A stretch of 64,000 bases of DNA from Lachnospiraceae bacterium (lineage in GTDB: Bacteria; Bacillota; Clostridia; Lachnospirales; Lachnospiraceae): positions 44,787 to 108,786 of the forward strand of contig JAFRNR010000023.1 of NCBI GenBank assembly GCA_017430085.1, given 5' to 3'. The translations under genes and the position numbers were made by a program. Numbering within the stretch: position 1 is the first letter of the stretch; each line of letters starts with the position of its first letter. The notes under the pieces were generated by a model. It did not search any database, was not told the DNA's origin, and saw nothing but the letters and a program-made list of their open reading frames with translations. Shown here piece by piece: positions 29,101 through 36,200 of this stretch.

Positions 29101-29953
29101 GGTCTACGTAGTTGTAGCCGTAAGCCACCTTGGCATTGCGGTATGCCTGGCTGCCGGTGACGGATACGTTCAGCTGATCCGCTACTTCGTCGATCTTGTC
29201 GGCGGTCAGCAGATTCAGGGAAGCGACGTATTCGTCGACGCTCATTTCCTTCTCGGCCGCGTTCTGAGCCAGCGCATATTCGAAGGCTCCGGCGTCAAAG
29301 GACAGATGCTCGGCGTCGATACCGGTATCGATGATGGCAACTTTGCTGCCGGCGCCGGTATAACCCTCGGCCCAAGCAACGTTCGTGCCGGTCATCAGCG
29401 CGGAAGTGGCGGTGGCGGGATCGTCTTTTTCGGCTTCATCCAGCTCATAGCGGTTCTCAACGAAAACGTCCGTGATGCCGTCGATCGCCTTGATGGCGTC
29501 GATCTCGCCATAGAGGACGTTTGCGGAGATAATGTTCGCAATCAGAGTCAGATTCCACTTGACGTCCAGATCGTGGCCAAGCACCTGACCGATGCGGGCA
29601 ACCATCTCGTCCTGATCGCTCTTTAAGCCCTGCCGGTATTCTTTCGCGGCAGCGTCATAAGCGATCCCCTCGAGTTCGAAGCCGGCTTCGATCGTGGAGG
29701 CCTTTTCCAGCACGATGGAGACCCGGACTTCTTCCGCAGCGCTGTACGGCTCTTTGTCATACGTTGCTTCTACTTCCGGCAGCGTATGAGAATCAAGCGT
29801 ACTGGGATCTACGGGAGTAAGTTCCAGTTCTTCCCGGGCAGGCGCCGTATCTTCGGCGGCACGCGCCAAAGACGTGGGTGTCAGCACGGCGATGATCATC
29901 GCGAGTGCCAGCACCACGGAGAGAAGACGCCTGTACAGAGGTGAATTCTTCAT
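20186..29953 (-). CDS. Giant secreted subtilisin-family (S8) protease, 3,255 residues
   Basis: Signal peptide at 1-32 (MKNSPLYRRLLSVVLALAMI..). A propeptide-like region spans 70-170. The S8 domain is intact: Asp209 (VAIIDTGID), His298 (SNHGSHV), oxyanion Asn404 (SAGNA), Ser671 (GTSMAAPQVAG), with a PA-type insert at about 485-595. Further on: a dockerin-like pair at about 835-905 (DVNQDGVTDEDDAQAIL; DVDGDKAITTVDARLIL), a TVDTEAPAVS Ig-like part, a choice-of-anchor-J/cleaved-adhesin type domain at about 1445-1600, two Big_2-like domains, two more choice-of-anchor-J domains at about 2407-2754, a cohesin-like domain at about 2850-2945 (VTVTLTEDVDVTNGLIAVEY), and the shared C-terminal module to IYFNKVD. 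The architecture is lactocepin/C5a-peptidase-like. It presumably digests extracellular protein while held on the surface, but there is no LPXTG. Its paralogue lies directly upstream. Confidence 0.92.
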   Translation of the reverse strand: MKNSPLYRRLLSVVLALAMIIAVLTPTSLARAAEDTAPAREELELTPVDPSTLDSHTLPEVEATYDKEPYSAAEEVRVSIVLEKASTIEAGFELEGIAYDAAAKEYRQGLKSDQDEMVARIGQVLGHDLDVKWNLTLIANIISANVLYGEIDAIKAIDGITDVFVENRYELDEAEKDDPATATSALMTGTNVAWAEGYTGAGSKVAIIDTGIDAEHLSFDAGAFEYALAQNAAEKEMSVDEYVASLNLLTADKIDEVADQLNVSVTGSQAYRNAKVAYGYNYVDRSLRIDHQDSGSNHGSHVTSIAAANKYVPVDGGYGLALDTVGVQGMAPDAQILTMKVFSTSGASDSDYMIAIEDAIILGADSANLSLGSGVAGRTFSDGYERVMNLLVEKGMVVSISAGNAYSWYNTPYNSDMPYGYIYADDVKQDTVGSPGSFPNAFTVASVDNAGQTGMPLKFGDLSVFYTETSGYGNDPISTLSGQDLEYVLLNGPGVDDNAHVGQAGDDFYALGSAVVSGKVAICFRGSSSFFAKANAAVAQGAVAVLIANNTDGSFGMNLTGYNYSAPAVSILQSDGFAIMAQSEKVTTESGLEYYTGSVKISDKMEVSDVDISDGVVSASDFSSWGIPESLIMKPEILAPGGSIYGVNGASALASDNVTTHDQYAAFSGTSMAAPQVAGMAAVMGQYIRENDLTTKTGLSARQLINSLLMGTANPVYDSDGEYWSILKVGSGLANVGKAVKATSYILMDEDATMFPDSARDGKVKAELGDDPERTGEYSFGFTIYPMGESKEFQLRTDIFTQWLAGNAGYGMLQDYGTILIGADVTYEINGETYENASTLDADVNQDGVTDEDDAQAILHHITGWADEEDPFDAAAADVDGDKAITTVDARLILEAAATPTIEIAGPTHVTVNIKLNEDDAAFLAYYFGGNFYVEGYTYIEPASNEEGEFLDVEQSIPILGLYGSWSGPAMFDRTSVIDDAYGTGKLPYLANKDINFMTLKKADGSTQTYMVNPYTIEDEYPEGREAINPEDTVASFTYINIRHLGSQFFAVQNEEGKVLYAGSVGGQTYAPYYYVNGGAWQNYGTRKANVNKALSGLGLEAGEKVTIGYYGVPEYYAIQAAKDEGNAPTTPTLTVDQFTELLEAGLIEDGAAIKYTMTVDTEAPAVSAALVDAITGNIYVRAQDDNYIAYVAIMNRSGSQVYYETVPEQTEKAQALEVPMLLEGLNVPSELTLLVADYAGNEAAFQIKLSGEPVDYGGTMIGFVTSSTTAEPGSGNRAWEIDPENLWYNHSEGTYGGLGVYAEMGFAVRAAEYVDRYVFMAGTDGWLYAAELQNLGEAKRISKYSGTVETIYDMAYNYKNKSLYALGDDNTIYEINLLTGVLTPAAILDLPGVSGSNAVANGMAIDDDGVVYIATYGSTYTSGKLFKLTLPEPEPEDEQPDLPDGVLAGWYFESADELDNWTLVDADGDGANFYYNPGSGYDNSTGVLQSKWHTPSPDNWAITPKVDLTNATSAQLSFYARCSSSTWKEHFAAYVGTTPDIEDMTVVVPETEAVPNWTQYTFDLTEYLGQEEVYLAIRHFNSLDQYYLYVDNFEVQGERQAEEPGPEEPEETPVVTATAVGSLAVYNYNNAGALAFDHDTETLYLAANYNSSQDYDHYLWKISTKNAAATRANMNFGSGNDSGNPSGRLYGAVNGLFIVPGGAHVIEPTDTAIDITVDPAELNLLKGQSADLVAAVAPWTLTNTDVAFETADPAIATVSEKGTVTGVAVGETVITVTTDAEPHLTAEVPVTVSEPPVAELRGVIWNENGKGMASVFSTDNTANWEALAEVGQLRWAARVDDVLYGSTNDTMFAVDADTYEVTQLGGIVSDWILSDGDALPQDFRDAFAEMGHNVGPVIGPCYGGTYLTMIDPEAGSLIYFDLSDTLFGEDHMATFTAAGRAEYDDGEDYDENGGLFYCITESGELYSFVMNHEGSVTWTDLGSTGLDLTGVADVTNSVWASMVYDFENEFLYLSHYSGEGDYAYLYAIDVNDPARVGVTGDFRADVWPAVGLYEYTPSTDLSLKVSPESIEVYEGATAELKIKVKLGETNEYTVEVDDPTIASFEDGIVTGLKEGETTIQVTTVDVNEAGDHLSVIVPVTVKAVHGVDIQIVGQVTDGNGARFAVIDLNDASVASTGAAAPGNVDSGARIGDLYFAGQGTTYKILDAEDYTVTTAWTGGPASNYYSTYPAMDVANYPQFEGEDGTIDDSRMLFTVALDWLVMPSYSGWNLSSFLEGLAGVCYAGNTELSDGTDVNIYFLLTTDGTLYNIGIDYVGGRRTDPEEVLSTGIVLQNQTDASMAYVETDDLYGLVVADNGTKNVWFIDLDTGEVSMVGTLDVTNVSGLIGTYDDIAAYGEITPPEPEPVVTGHLIKGFYFEEEPTDWTFVDADEDGFNWQWHFNTGTGNHTAYEGDGIITSASYDNDSSTALHPDNWAISPAIDLSEAEDDVIVSLYAVGQDASWAAEHFAVYAGTTAVPEEMTLVIPESVSSGEYKQFTGSLAAFAGEDEVYIAIRHFNVTDMFYLNVDQVEFIDQLEEVTPPEPEPDVTGDPLFTADFEADPTDWTFVDADGDGYNWNWEDGTNLDSGFYEGTGMIMSASYDNPSYTALTPDDWAISPAIDLSTASADAIVSLYAKGQDPDWAAEVFAIYAGTSTDTSAMTKLSVDFTASGDWAQYTASLEDFIGASTVYIAVRHYNVTDMFFLDVDYVQVLHNLTDNGDAAHKNVPAEERAAAPATRVQPAFHKAVPAEAKLPAFHKALGDGIGRLDKAINNNVEMSKLGETANEVTGGTNAIHGESVVSARPAKPVRGAEGTAEDGVVTVTLTEDVDVTNGLIAVEYDPELLAFIGGESILAHCSWNAEDGVVYFAYADAIPLPAGEVIATIEFSYTEPALETELTVTTIERNDDVNVDEEPTVIKIGASVIVNGVTLALDGRLAMNMFITAPTSAATATMTFHGQNEDEVTFELIRDKDHFYNSKTGQFRLAYKNIAAKEMTCPVDLKVFDANGNQMALVRANGDPVDGNVFTFRVADWANAIIGNENSNEASVNLAKALLNYGGAAQEYFEFNLEDPANPEGYLADETAAVVANPALDGDIPEDAKALFGYSGLTLNLEGDTELRIYFTKDVTAVDDAGIKLPLKTQGKKKYISIPNIASVDLDELYPITISLDGQERVFTLAALTYANKILAANSNEKLVTVMKALYVYNEMAEIYFNKVD

Positions 29954-30060
29954 TCTTTCTTTCTCCTTTTCTTAGTTTGCCTGGCGCGGAAACGCCAGAA
30001 AGTAAGTAGACTACGCCCCCCGGACCTGTTCCGCCGCAGGCCCTCAGACGATATCTGCTT
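29954..30060 (-). ncRNA. Structured 5' leader of the 3,255-residue subtilase gene
   Basis: The roughly 115-base untranslated leader holds a hairpin CTGGCG-TTTCCG-CGCCAG (29981-29998) and an upstream conserved block GCGGAACAGGTCCGG (30021-30035) flanked by CCTG/CAGG. The same elements in the same order occur in the leader at 38122-38235. One base pair of the first hairpin changes compensatorily (T-A here, C-G there). GGAGA lies before the ATG. It could be a stability or regulatory element; I recognise no named riboswitch. Confidence 0.5.
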
Positions 30061-30071
30061 TGTTCTTCTCA

Positions 30072-30100
30072 ATAATATATGTTTTTCTCATAAAATACAA
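30072..30100 (-). promoter_or_regulatory. Promoter of the 3,255-residue subtilase gene
   Basis: TTGTAT (30095-30100), 17 bases, TATTAT (30072-30077) on the minus strand. The spacer contains TATGAGAAAAAC, which is also in the spacer of the paralogue's promoter at 38247-38275. Confidence 0.6.
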
Positions 30101-30204
30101 GAGAAAAATCGCCGCTTTTTGGGAAAGGGGAAAGACGCAAAGGAAAGAAAGTGTCAAAAAAGAAGCACTGTATCCGTGCTTTGTTGCTTTTCCGGTTTTG
30201 GATA

Positions 30205-30240
30205 GCAAAAGGAGGCTGACCGGTCGCCCGGCCAGCCCCG
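30205..30240 (-). terminator. Terminator of the 2,621-residue subtilase gene
   Basis: GGCTGACCGG and CCGGCCAGCC (about 30213-30236) pair with one mismatch, followed by CTCCTTTTGC on the minus strand. The GGCTGACCGGTCGCCCGGCC block is identical to that in the terminator at 20140-20173. Confidence 0.75.
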
Positions 30241-30255
30241 CTTAAGGTTACGGCA

Positions 30256-33200
30256 TCAGTCTACTTTATTAAAGTAGATCTCCGCCATTTCGTTGTAGAT
30301 GTACAGAGCCTTCATGACCGTCATAAGCTTCTCGTTCGAACCGGCCGCCAGGATCTTATTCGCATAAGTCAGCGCAGCCAGCGTGAAGACACGCTCCTGA
30401 CCGTCCAGGCTGATGGTCAGCGGATACAGGGCATCCAGATCCACGGAAGCGATGTTCGGGATGCTGACGTACTTCTTCTTGCCCTGCGTCTTCAGCGGCA
30501 GCTTGATGCCGGCGTCGTCCACCGCGGTCACGTCCTTGGTGAAGTAGATGCGCAGTTCCGTGTCGCCTTCCAGGTTCAGGGTCAGGCCGGCATAGCCGAA
30601 CAGGGCCTTCGCGTCTTCCGGAATGGTGCCGTCCAGGGCAGGATCCGCTTCGACCGCCGCAGTCTCTTCCGCCAGGTAGCCTTCCGGGTTCGCGTTGTCA
30701 TCCAGTTTGAACTCGAAGTATTCCTGCGCGGCGCCGCCGTAGTTCAGCAGAGCCTTGGCCAGGTTGACGGCCGCTTCGGTGCTGTTCTCATTGGCGATCG
30801 TGGCATTCGCCCAGTCAACGACGCGGAAGGAGAAGACATTGCCTTCTACTGCTTCGCCGTTGGAGCGGACCAGGGCCATCTGGCTGCCGTCCGCGTCAAA
30901 TACTTTCAGTTCCACCGGGCAGGTCATTTCCTTGGCCGCGATGTTCTTGTAAGCCAGGCGGAACTGACCGGTCTTGGCATTGAAGAAGTGATCCTTGTCG
31001 CGGATCAGCTCGAACGTGACTTCGTCTTCGTTCTGGCCGCGGAAGGTCATGGTCGCCGTGGCGGCGGACTGCGGCGCGGTGATGTACATGTTCATCGCCA
31101 GCCGGCCGTCCAGACCCAGGGTCACGCCGTTGATGATGACGGTCGCGCCGATCTTGATCACGGCGGGCTCTTCGTCCACCGCGGTGTCGTCGTTGCGCTC
31201 CATCGTCGTCACGTGGATCTCAGTCTCCAGGGCCGCTTCGGTGTAGGTGAAGTAGATGTTCGTCAGGACCTCGCCGGCCGGGACCGGGAACGCGCTCGCG
31301 TAAGCGAAGTACACGACGCCGTCCGCCTCATTCCAGGAGACGTACTGCAGCAGAGGGCTGTCCGCATGGTCGTAGGTCAGCAGTTCGGGATCGTATTCCA
31401 CCGCGATGAGGCCGTTGGTCACGTTGACGTCTTCGGTCAGGGTCACGGTCACGATGCCGTCTTCCGCCGATCCGTCGCCGCCGCGGCTGCCCTTGACAGG
31501 ACGGGCCTTGGTCCCGGCTTCGCCGGTGACGCGGTTCAGGCCGCCGTCCGCTTCCTGCGTCGTGGCAGGAGCGTCCATTCTGAACACTTCCGTGCCGATC
31601 TTAATGGCGGCCGCGTCTTCGCTCCTCGTCAGGGCAAATTCGGGGGCCGGTGCCGGTTCGCGGCCGGTGCCGCTGCCGTCAGCCGTCAGCAGTTCCACCG
31701 CGTCGACGTTCAGATAGAACATATCCGTCACGTTGAAGTGGCGGATGGCCACGTAGACCTTTTCTTCGCCCGCGAAATCCTTCAGGGAGGCGAGGTACTG
31801 CTTCATCGAGCTGGTCGCCGTAAAGGTCTCGGAGATCTTGGTCATCTGGGAGGGGTCGTTCGTGGTGCCGGCGTAGAGGGCGAACTTTTCAGCAGCATAG
31901 GACGCATCTTGTCCGCAGGCGTACAGGGAGATGTTGGCGTCCGTCAGGCCGCTCAGATCCAGCGCGGGGCTGATCGCGAAGTTGTCCGGATGCAGCGCGC
32001 CGACGTTGTTCACATAGGACGCGGAATGGATGATGCCCTCGCCTTCGTAGGTCACGAAGGAGCTGCCGGTCCCCCACTCCCAGGTGTAGCCGTCGCCGTC
32101 GCGGTCCCAGAAGATCCAGTCTTCGGCTTCCGGATCGGTCTCGAAGTAGAAGCCCTGCTTCACGCCGGTGATCCTCGGATCGGGTTCCGGATAGGTGCCC
32201 GGATCGGTCGGTTCGCCGGTGCCCGGGTTGAAGGCTTCGCGGACCGTGACGTTCACGGTCGCGGTCAGGTGGTCGCCCGCCTCATTGGTATCCACCGTGG
32301 TGATCTTGATCTTCGTCTTGCCGGGGGCCACACCGGTGACCACGCCGTCTTCGAACTGGGCGACTTCTTCGTCCACGACTTCCGCCGTATAGGTATTGGT
32401 CGCGCCGTTCTTGATCTTGACGGAGATCTCGGCCGAAGCGCCGGCGAACACCGTGACGTTCAGCGGATTGACCGTCATCTTCAGATCCGTGGTCGGTACG
32501 TATTCGTACAGACCGACGACGGGCCACACATCCGCCTTGAAGTGGCCGAGTCTGGCATTGGCGGCCGGATCGGCCGCGTCGATGGCGTACAGCCAGGCGT
32601 AATCGTCTTCGCCGTCGTAGTGGGACAGGTACAGGAAGCCGGTCTCATCGTCGTAGACCAGGGAGGCCCAGACGCTGTTGGAGACGTCGCCCGCGCCGGT
32701 CAGGTCGATGCCGGTCGCGCCCAGTGCGCCGCAGGCGATGCTGCCGTCCATGGTGATGGCCAGGAGATAGACGTTGCCGGATTCCGTCATGAAGACGTAG
32801 CCCGCGTCATCGGCCGACTGATAGAATTCTCCGCGGCCGATATAGGCGATGACGCAGGGCGGATCCGTATCGAATACGGGATCCAGGTCGGACATGACCA
32901 GACGGGCCAGCGACCCTTCTTCCGGATTCAGGAGTTCGAGCAGGTTGCCGTAGCCGTTCTGGCAGAAGCCGACGACCCGGCCGAGTTCCAGCGCTTCCGC
33001 CATGTCGGCGGGAAGGGCCGCCGCGTCGGACGGGACCCAGTCCAGAACGATGCCGCCCAGCGAGATCACGTCATAGGTGTCGGCATCGACCATAAACAGT
33101 TCTTCGTCCGTGGAGCCGTAGAGCTTGTCGTCCGCCAGCACGCCCCAGCGCAGCTGTCCGAGATCGGCAGAGGCGCTCTCCCACGCTTCCGTCGCGTTGG

Positions 33201-36200
33201 TCCGGAAGGAGGCCGCGTTGCCCCGGCCCTGTTCGTCCCAGATGATGCCGCGCAGTTCGGCGACCGGCGCTTCTTTGACGGTGACCGGGATCTCAGCCGT
33301 CAGATGAGGCTCCGCGGCGGTCGTCGCGATCAGCCGGGTCTCGCCGACCGAGACGCCGATGACTTTGCCGTTATTGTAAGCGGCGATCGCGGGATCCTCG
33401 GATTCCCAGGTGACCGTCTTGTCCGTCAGGTTCCAGGGGTAGACGACCGCTTCCACGCCTGTGTACGTCTGGCCCTTCAGCAGGGTCAGCGCCGCCGGCG
33501 AGACTTCGATCCCCGTCGCGGTGTCGGTCGGGTGGATCACCGAGTTCTTGCCCGGAACGATGAACAGACCGGAAAAGTAATTGTACAGGTTGGCGCCGCT
33601 GCTGTTCGCTTTGTCCGCTTTACCGGTTTCCAGGTTGACGGTGTACAGGGCGTTGCTGGCGCTGTTCCCGTTGGTGTGGCAGGAGATGAAATACAGGATA
33701 TCCTGATCGTGGTCCCAGGCCAGGGCGCCGCCGTTGCTCTGGTTGTGAGCGCGGAGGTTGCCGACCTTCACCGGCGTGACGCTTCCGTCAACCACATCGT
33801 CCAGCGTGAACGTGTACAGGGCCGCGCTGCTGGCGGCGGTGCTGTTGTTGCCCTTGTTGGCCGTGTAGAAGGTCCCGTCGTCATCGATCGCCAGGACGTT
33901 GAAGGTCAGGGTCCCGCTCTCGATCAGGGCGACTTCCGTCAGGGCGCCGGTCACCAGATCCACGGAGTAGAGCATGCCGATATCGTCGATCGCATAAAGC
34001 GTGCTGTCGGCATAGTTGAAGGCCATGTCAAGGATTTTTACGGTGACATCGCTGAAGTTTCCGGCCACGCCCGCTTCGTTCAGCGAGGTGAATTCGCCGG
34101 CATACATCCTGCCGTCATCGGCCGCCATGAAGACGTATCCGTCCACGTATTCCGCCGCCGTGACCGCGAAATCGAGCGGCGCGAAGAGTTCGGCGCCGAA
34201 GTCCACGGCAGGTCTTAAGGTATGGTTCACCGTAGCCGGGTCGATCTGCAGGGCGCGGTTGCCCGAACCCGGGAAGTTGGTGCCGTTGGTGAACGCGATC
34301 ATGGTTCCGCCGTAGTCGACGTCCGCGCCGCCCAGATTGAACTGGTAAGCGGCTTCGTTGCCGGCATAGTCGCAGATCAGCAGCGTCACTTTGCTCGGCA
34401 GCACCTGGCCTTCCAGCGTCAGGGGGATGTCGATCTGCGCGCCGGCTTCCGTCTGCTCCGGAACCGCCTCGAAGTACTTCGTCGTGCCGCTGATATTGGT
34501 CAGGGCCACGTAAGCGACGTAGTTGTTGTCGGAGACCACAGCCTTGAGGTCGCCGTTGACCATGTCATGGTACACCGCGTTCGCCACAGGAGCCTCATTG
34601 TCCACCGTCATCTTGTACTTGACGGCAGCGGCACCCTCGCCGAAAGCGCCGTCTTCCAGAAGGGCGGCAAACTGTTCGACCGTGAGGGCGTCCGTTTCGG
34701 GCTTCTCGCTGGCCTCCACGGCTTCTTTGATGGCGTAATACTCAGGGATGCCGTAGAAACCGATCGTAACCATCTGGCCGTCTTCCAGGCCGAGGTTGCT
34801 CAGCGACTTGTTGACGGAGCCGTTGCGGACGTTGTAATCCCGCCAGACTTCGCCGTTTACATAGTAGTAAGGAGCGTAGCCTTCGTTGCGGAGCGGGACT
34901 TCGCCGGCATAGAGCACGGTGCCGTCTTCATCCTGGACCGCGAAGAACGTCGCGCCCATGTGACGGATGTTCAGGTAGCTGACGGAGCTGACCGTGTCGG
35001 AGCTGTTGATGGCTTCGCGGCCCGCAGGGTACTCATCCTCGATCGCATACGGGTTGATGCGGTAGGTCTGCGTGGAGCCGTCTTCCTTCTTCAGGGTCAT
35101 GAAGTTGATGTTGGTGTTGGCCAGGTAAGGCAGTCTGCCGGTCCCGTACGCCTGGTCGATCACGGACGTGCGGTCAAACATGGCCGCATCCGTCCAGGAG
35201 CCGCAGAAGCCGAGGATCGGAACGGACTGGATCACGTCGGTCAGCGCGCCTTCTTCCGTGGCGACGGGCTCCAGATAGGTGTAGCCTTCCACGAAGAAGC
35301 CGCCGGTGAAGTAATCGTTCAGGAACGCGACATCAGCCGGATCCAGCTTGATGTTCACGGTGACGTGGGCCGGCTCCGTGATCTCGACGACCGGCGTGGC
35401 CGCCGCTTCGAGGATCAGGCGGGCGTCGACGGTGGTGATGGCGCGGTCGCCGTCCACATCGGCCGCGTCCGCGTCGAACGGGGCGTCTTCCGCCGCGGCG
35501 CCGGTGATGTGGTCCAGGATCGCCTGGGCATCGGCCTCATCGGTCACTTCGTCCCTGTTGACGTCCGCGTCCAGCGCGATGGTGTCTTCATAGGTCACAC
35601 CGTTGATCTCGTAGGTCGTTTCGGAACCCAGGAGGATCGTGGCGTAATCCTGCAGCATGCCGTAGCCGCCGTCGCCGGCCAGCCACTGCGTAAAGATATC
35701 GGTGCGCAGGGTGAATTCCTTGGATTCGCCCATCGGATATACGGTGAAGCCGTAGCTGTATTCGCCGGTGCGTTCGGGATCGTCGCCCAGCTCCGCCTTG
35801 ACTTTGCCGTCGGCGGCGGAATCCGGGAACAGGGTCGCGTCCTCATCCATCAGGATGTAGGAAGTGGCCATGACGGCATTGCCGACGTTGGCCAGGCCGG
35901 CGCCGACCTTCAGGACGGACCAGTAGTCGCCGTAGCTGTCATAGACGGGGACGGCGGTGCCCATCAGCAGGGAGTTGGTCAGCTGGCGGGCGGACAGACC
36001 GGTCTTTTCGACCAGATCATTTTCGCGGATGTACTGCGCCATGACCGCGGCCATGCCGGCCACCTGAGGCGCTGCCATGGAAGTGCCGGAATAGGCGATG
36101 TACTGATCGTGCGCCGTCACGTTGTCTCCCAGGCTGGCGCCGTTCACGGAATAGATGTTCCCGCCGGGGGCCATGATCTCGGGTTTCATGATCAGGGATT

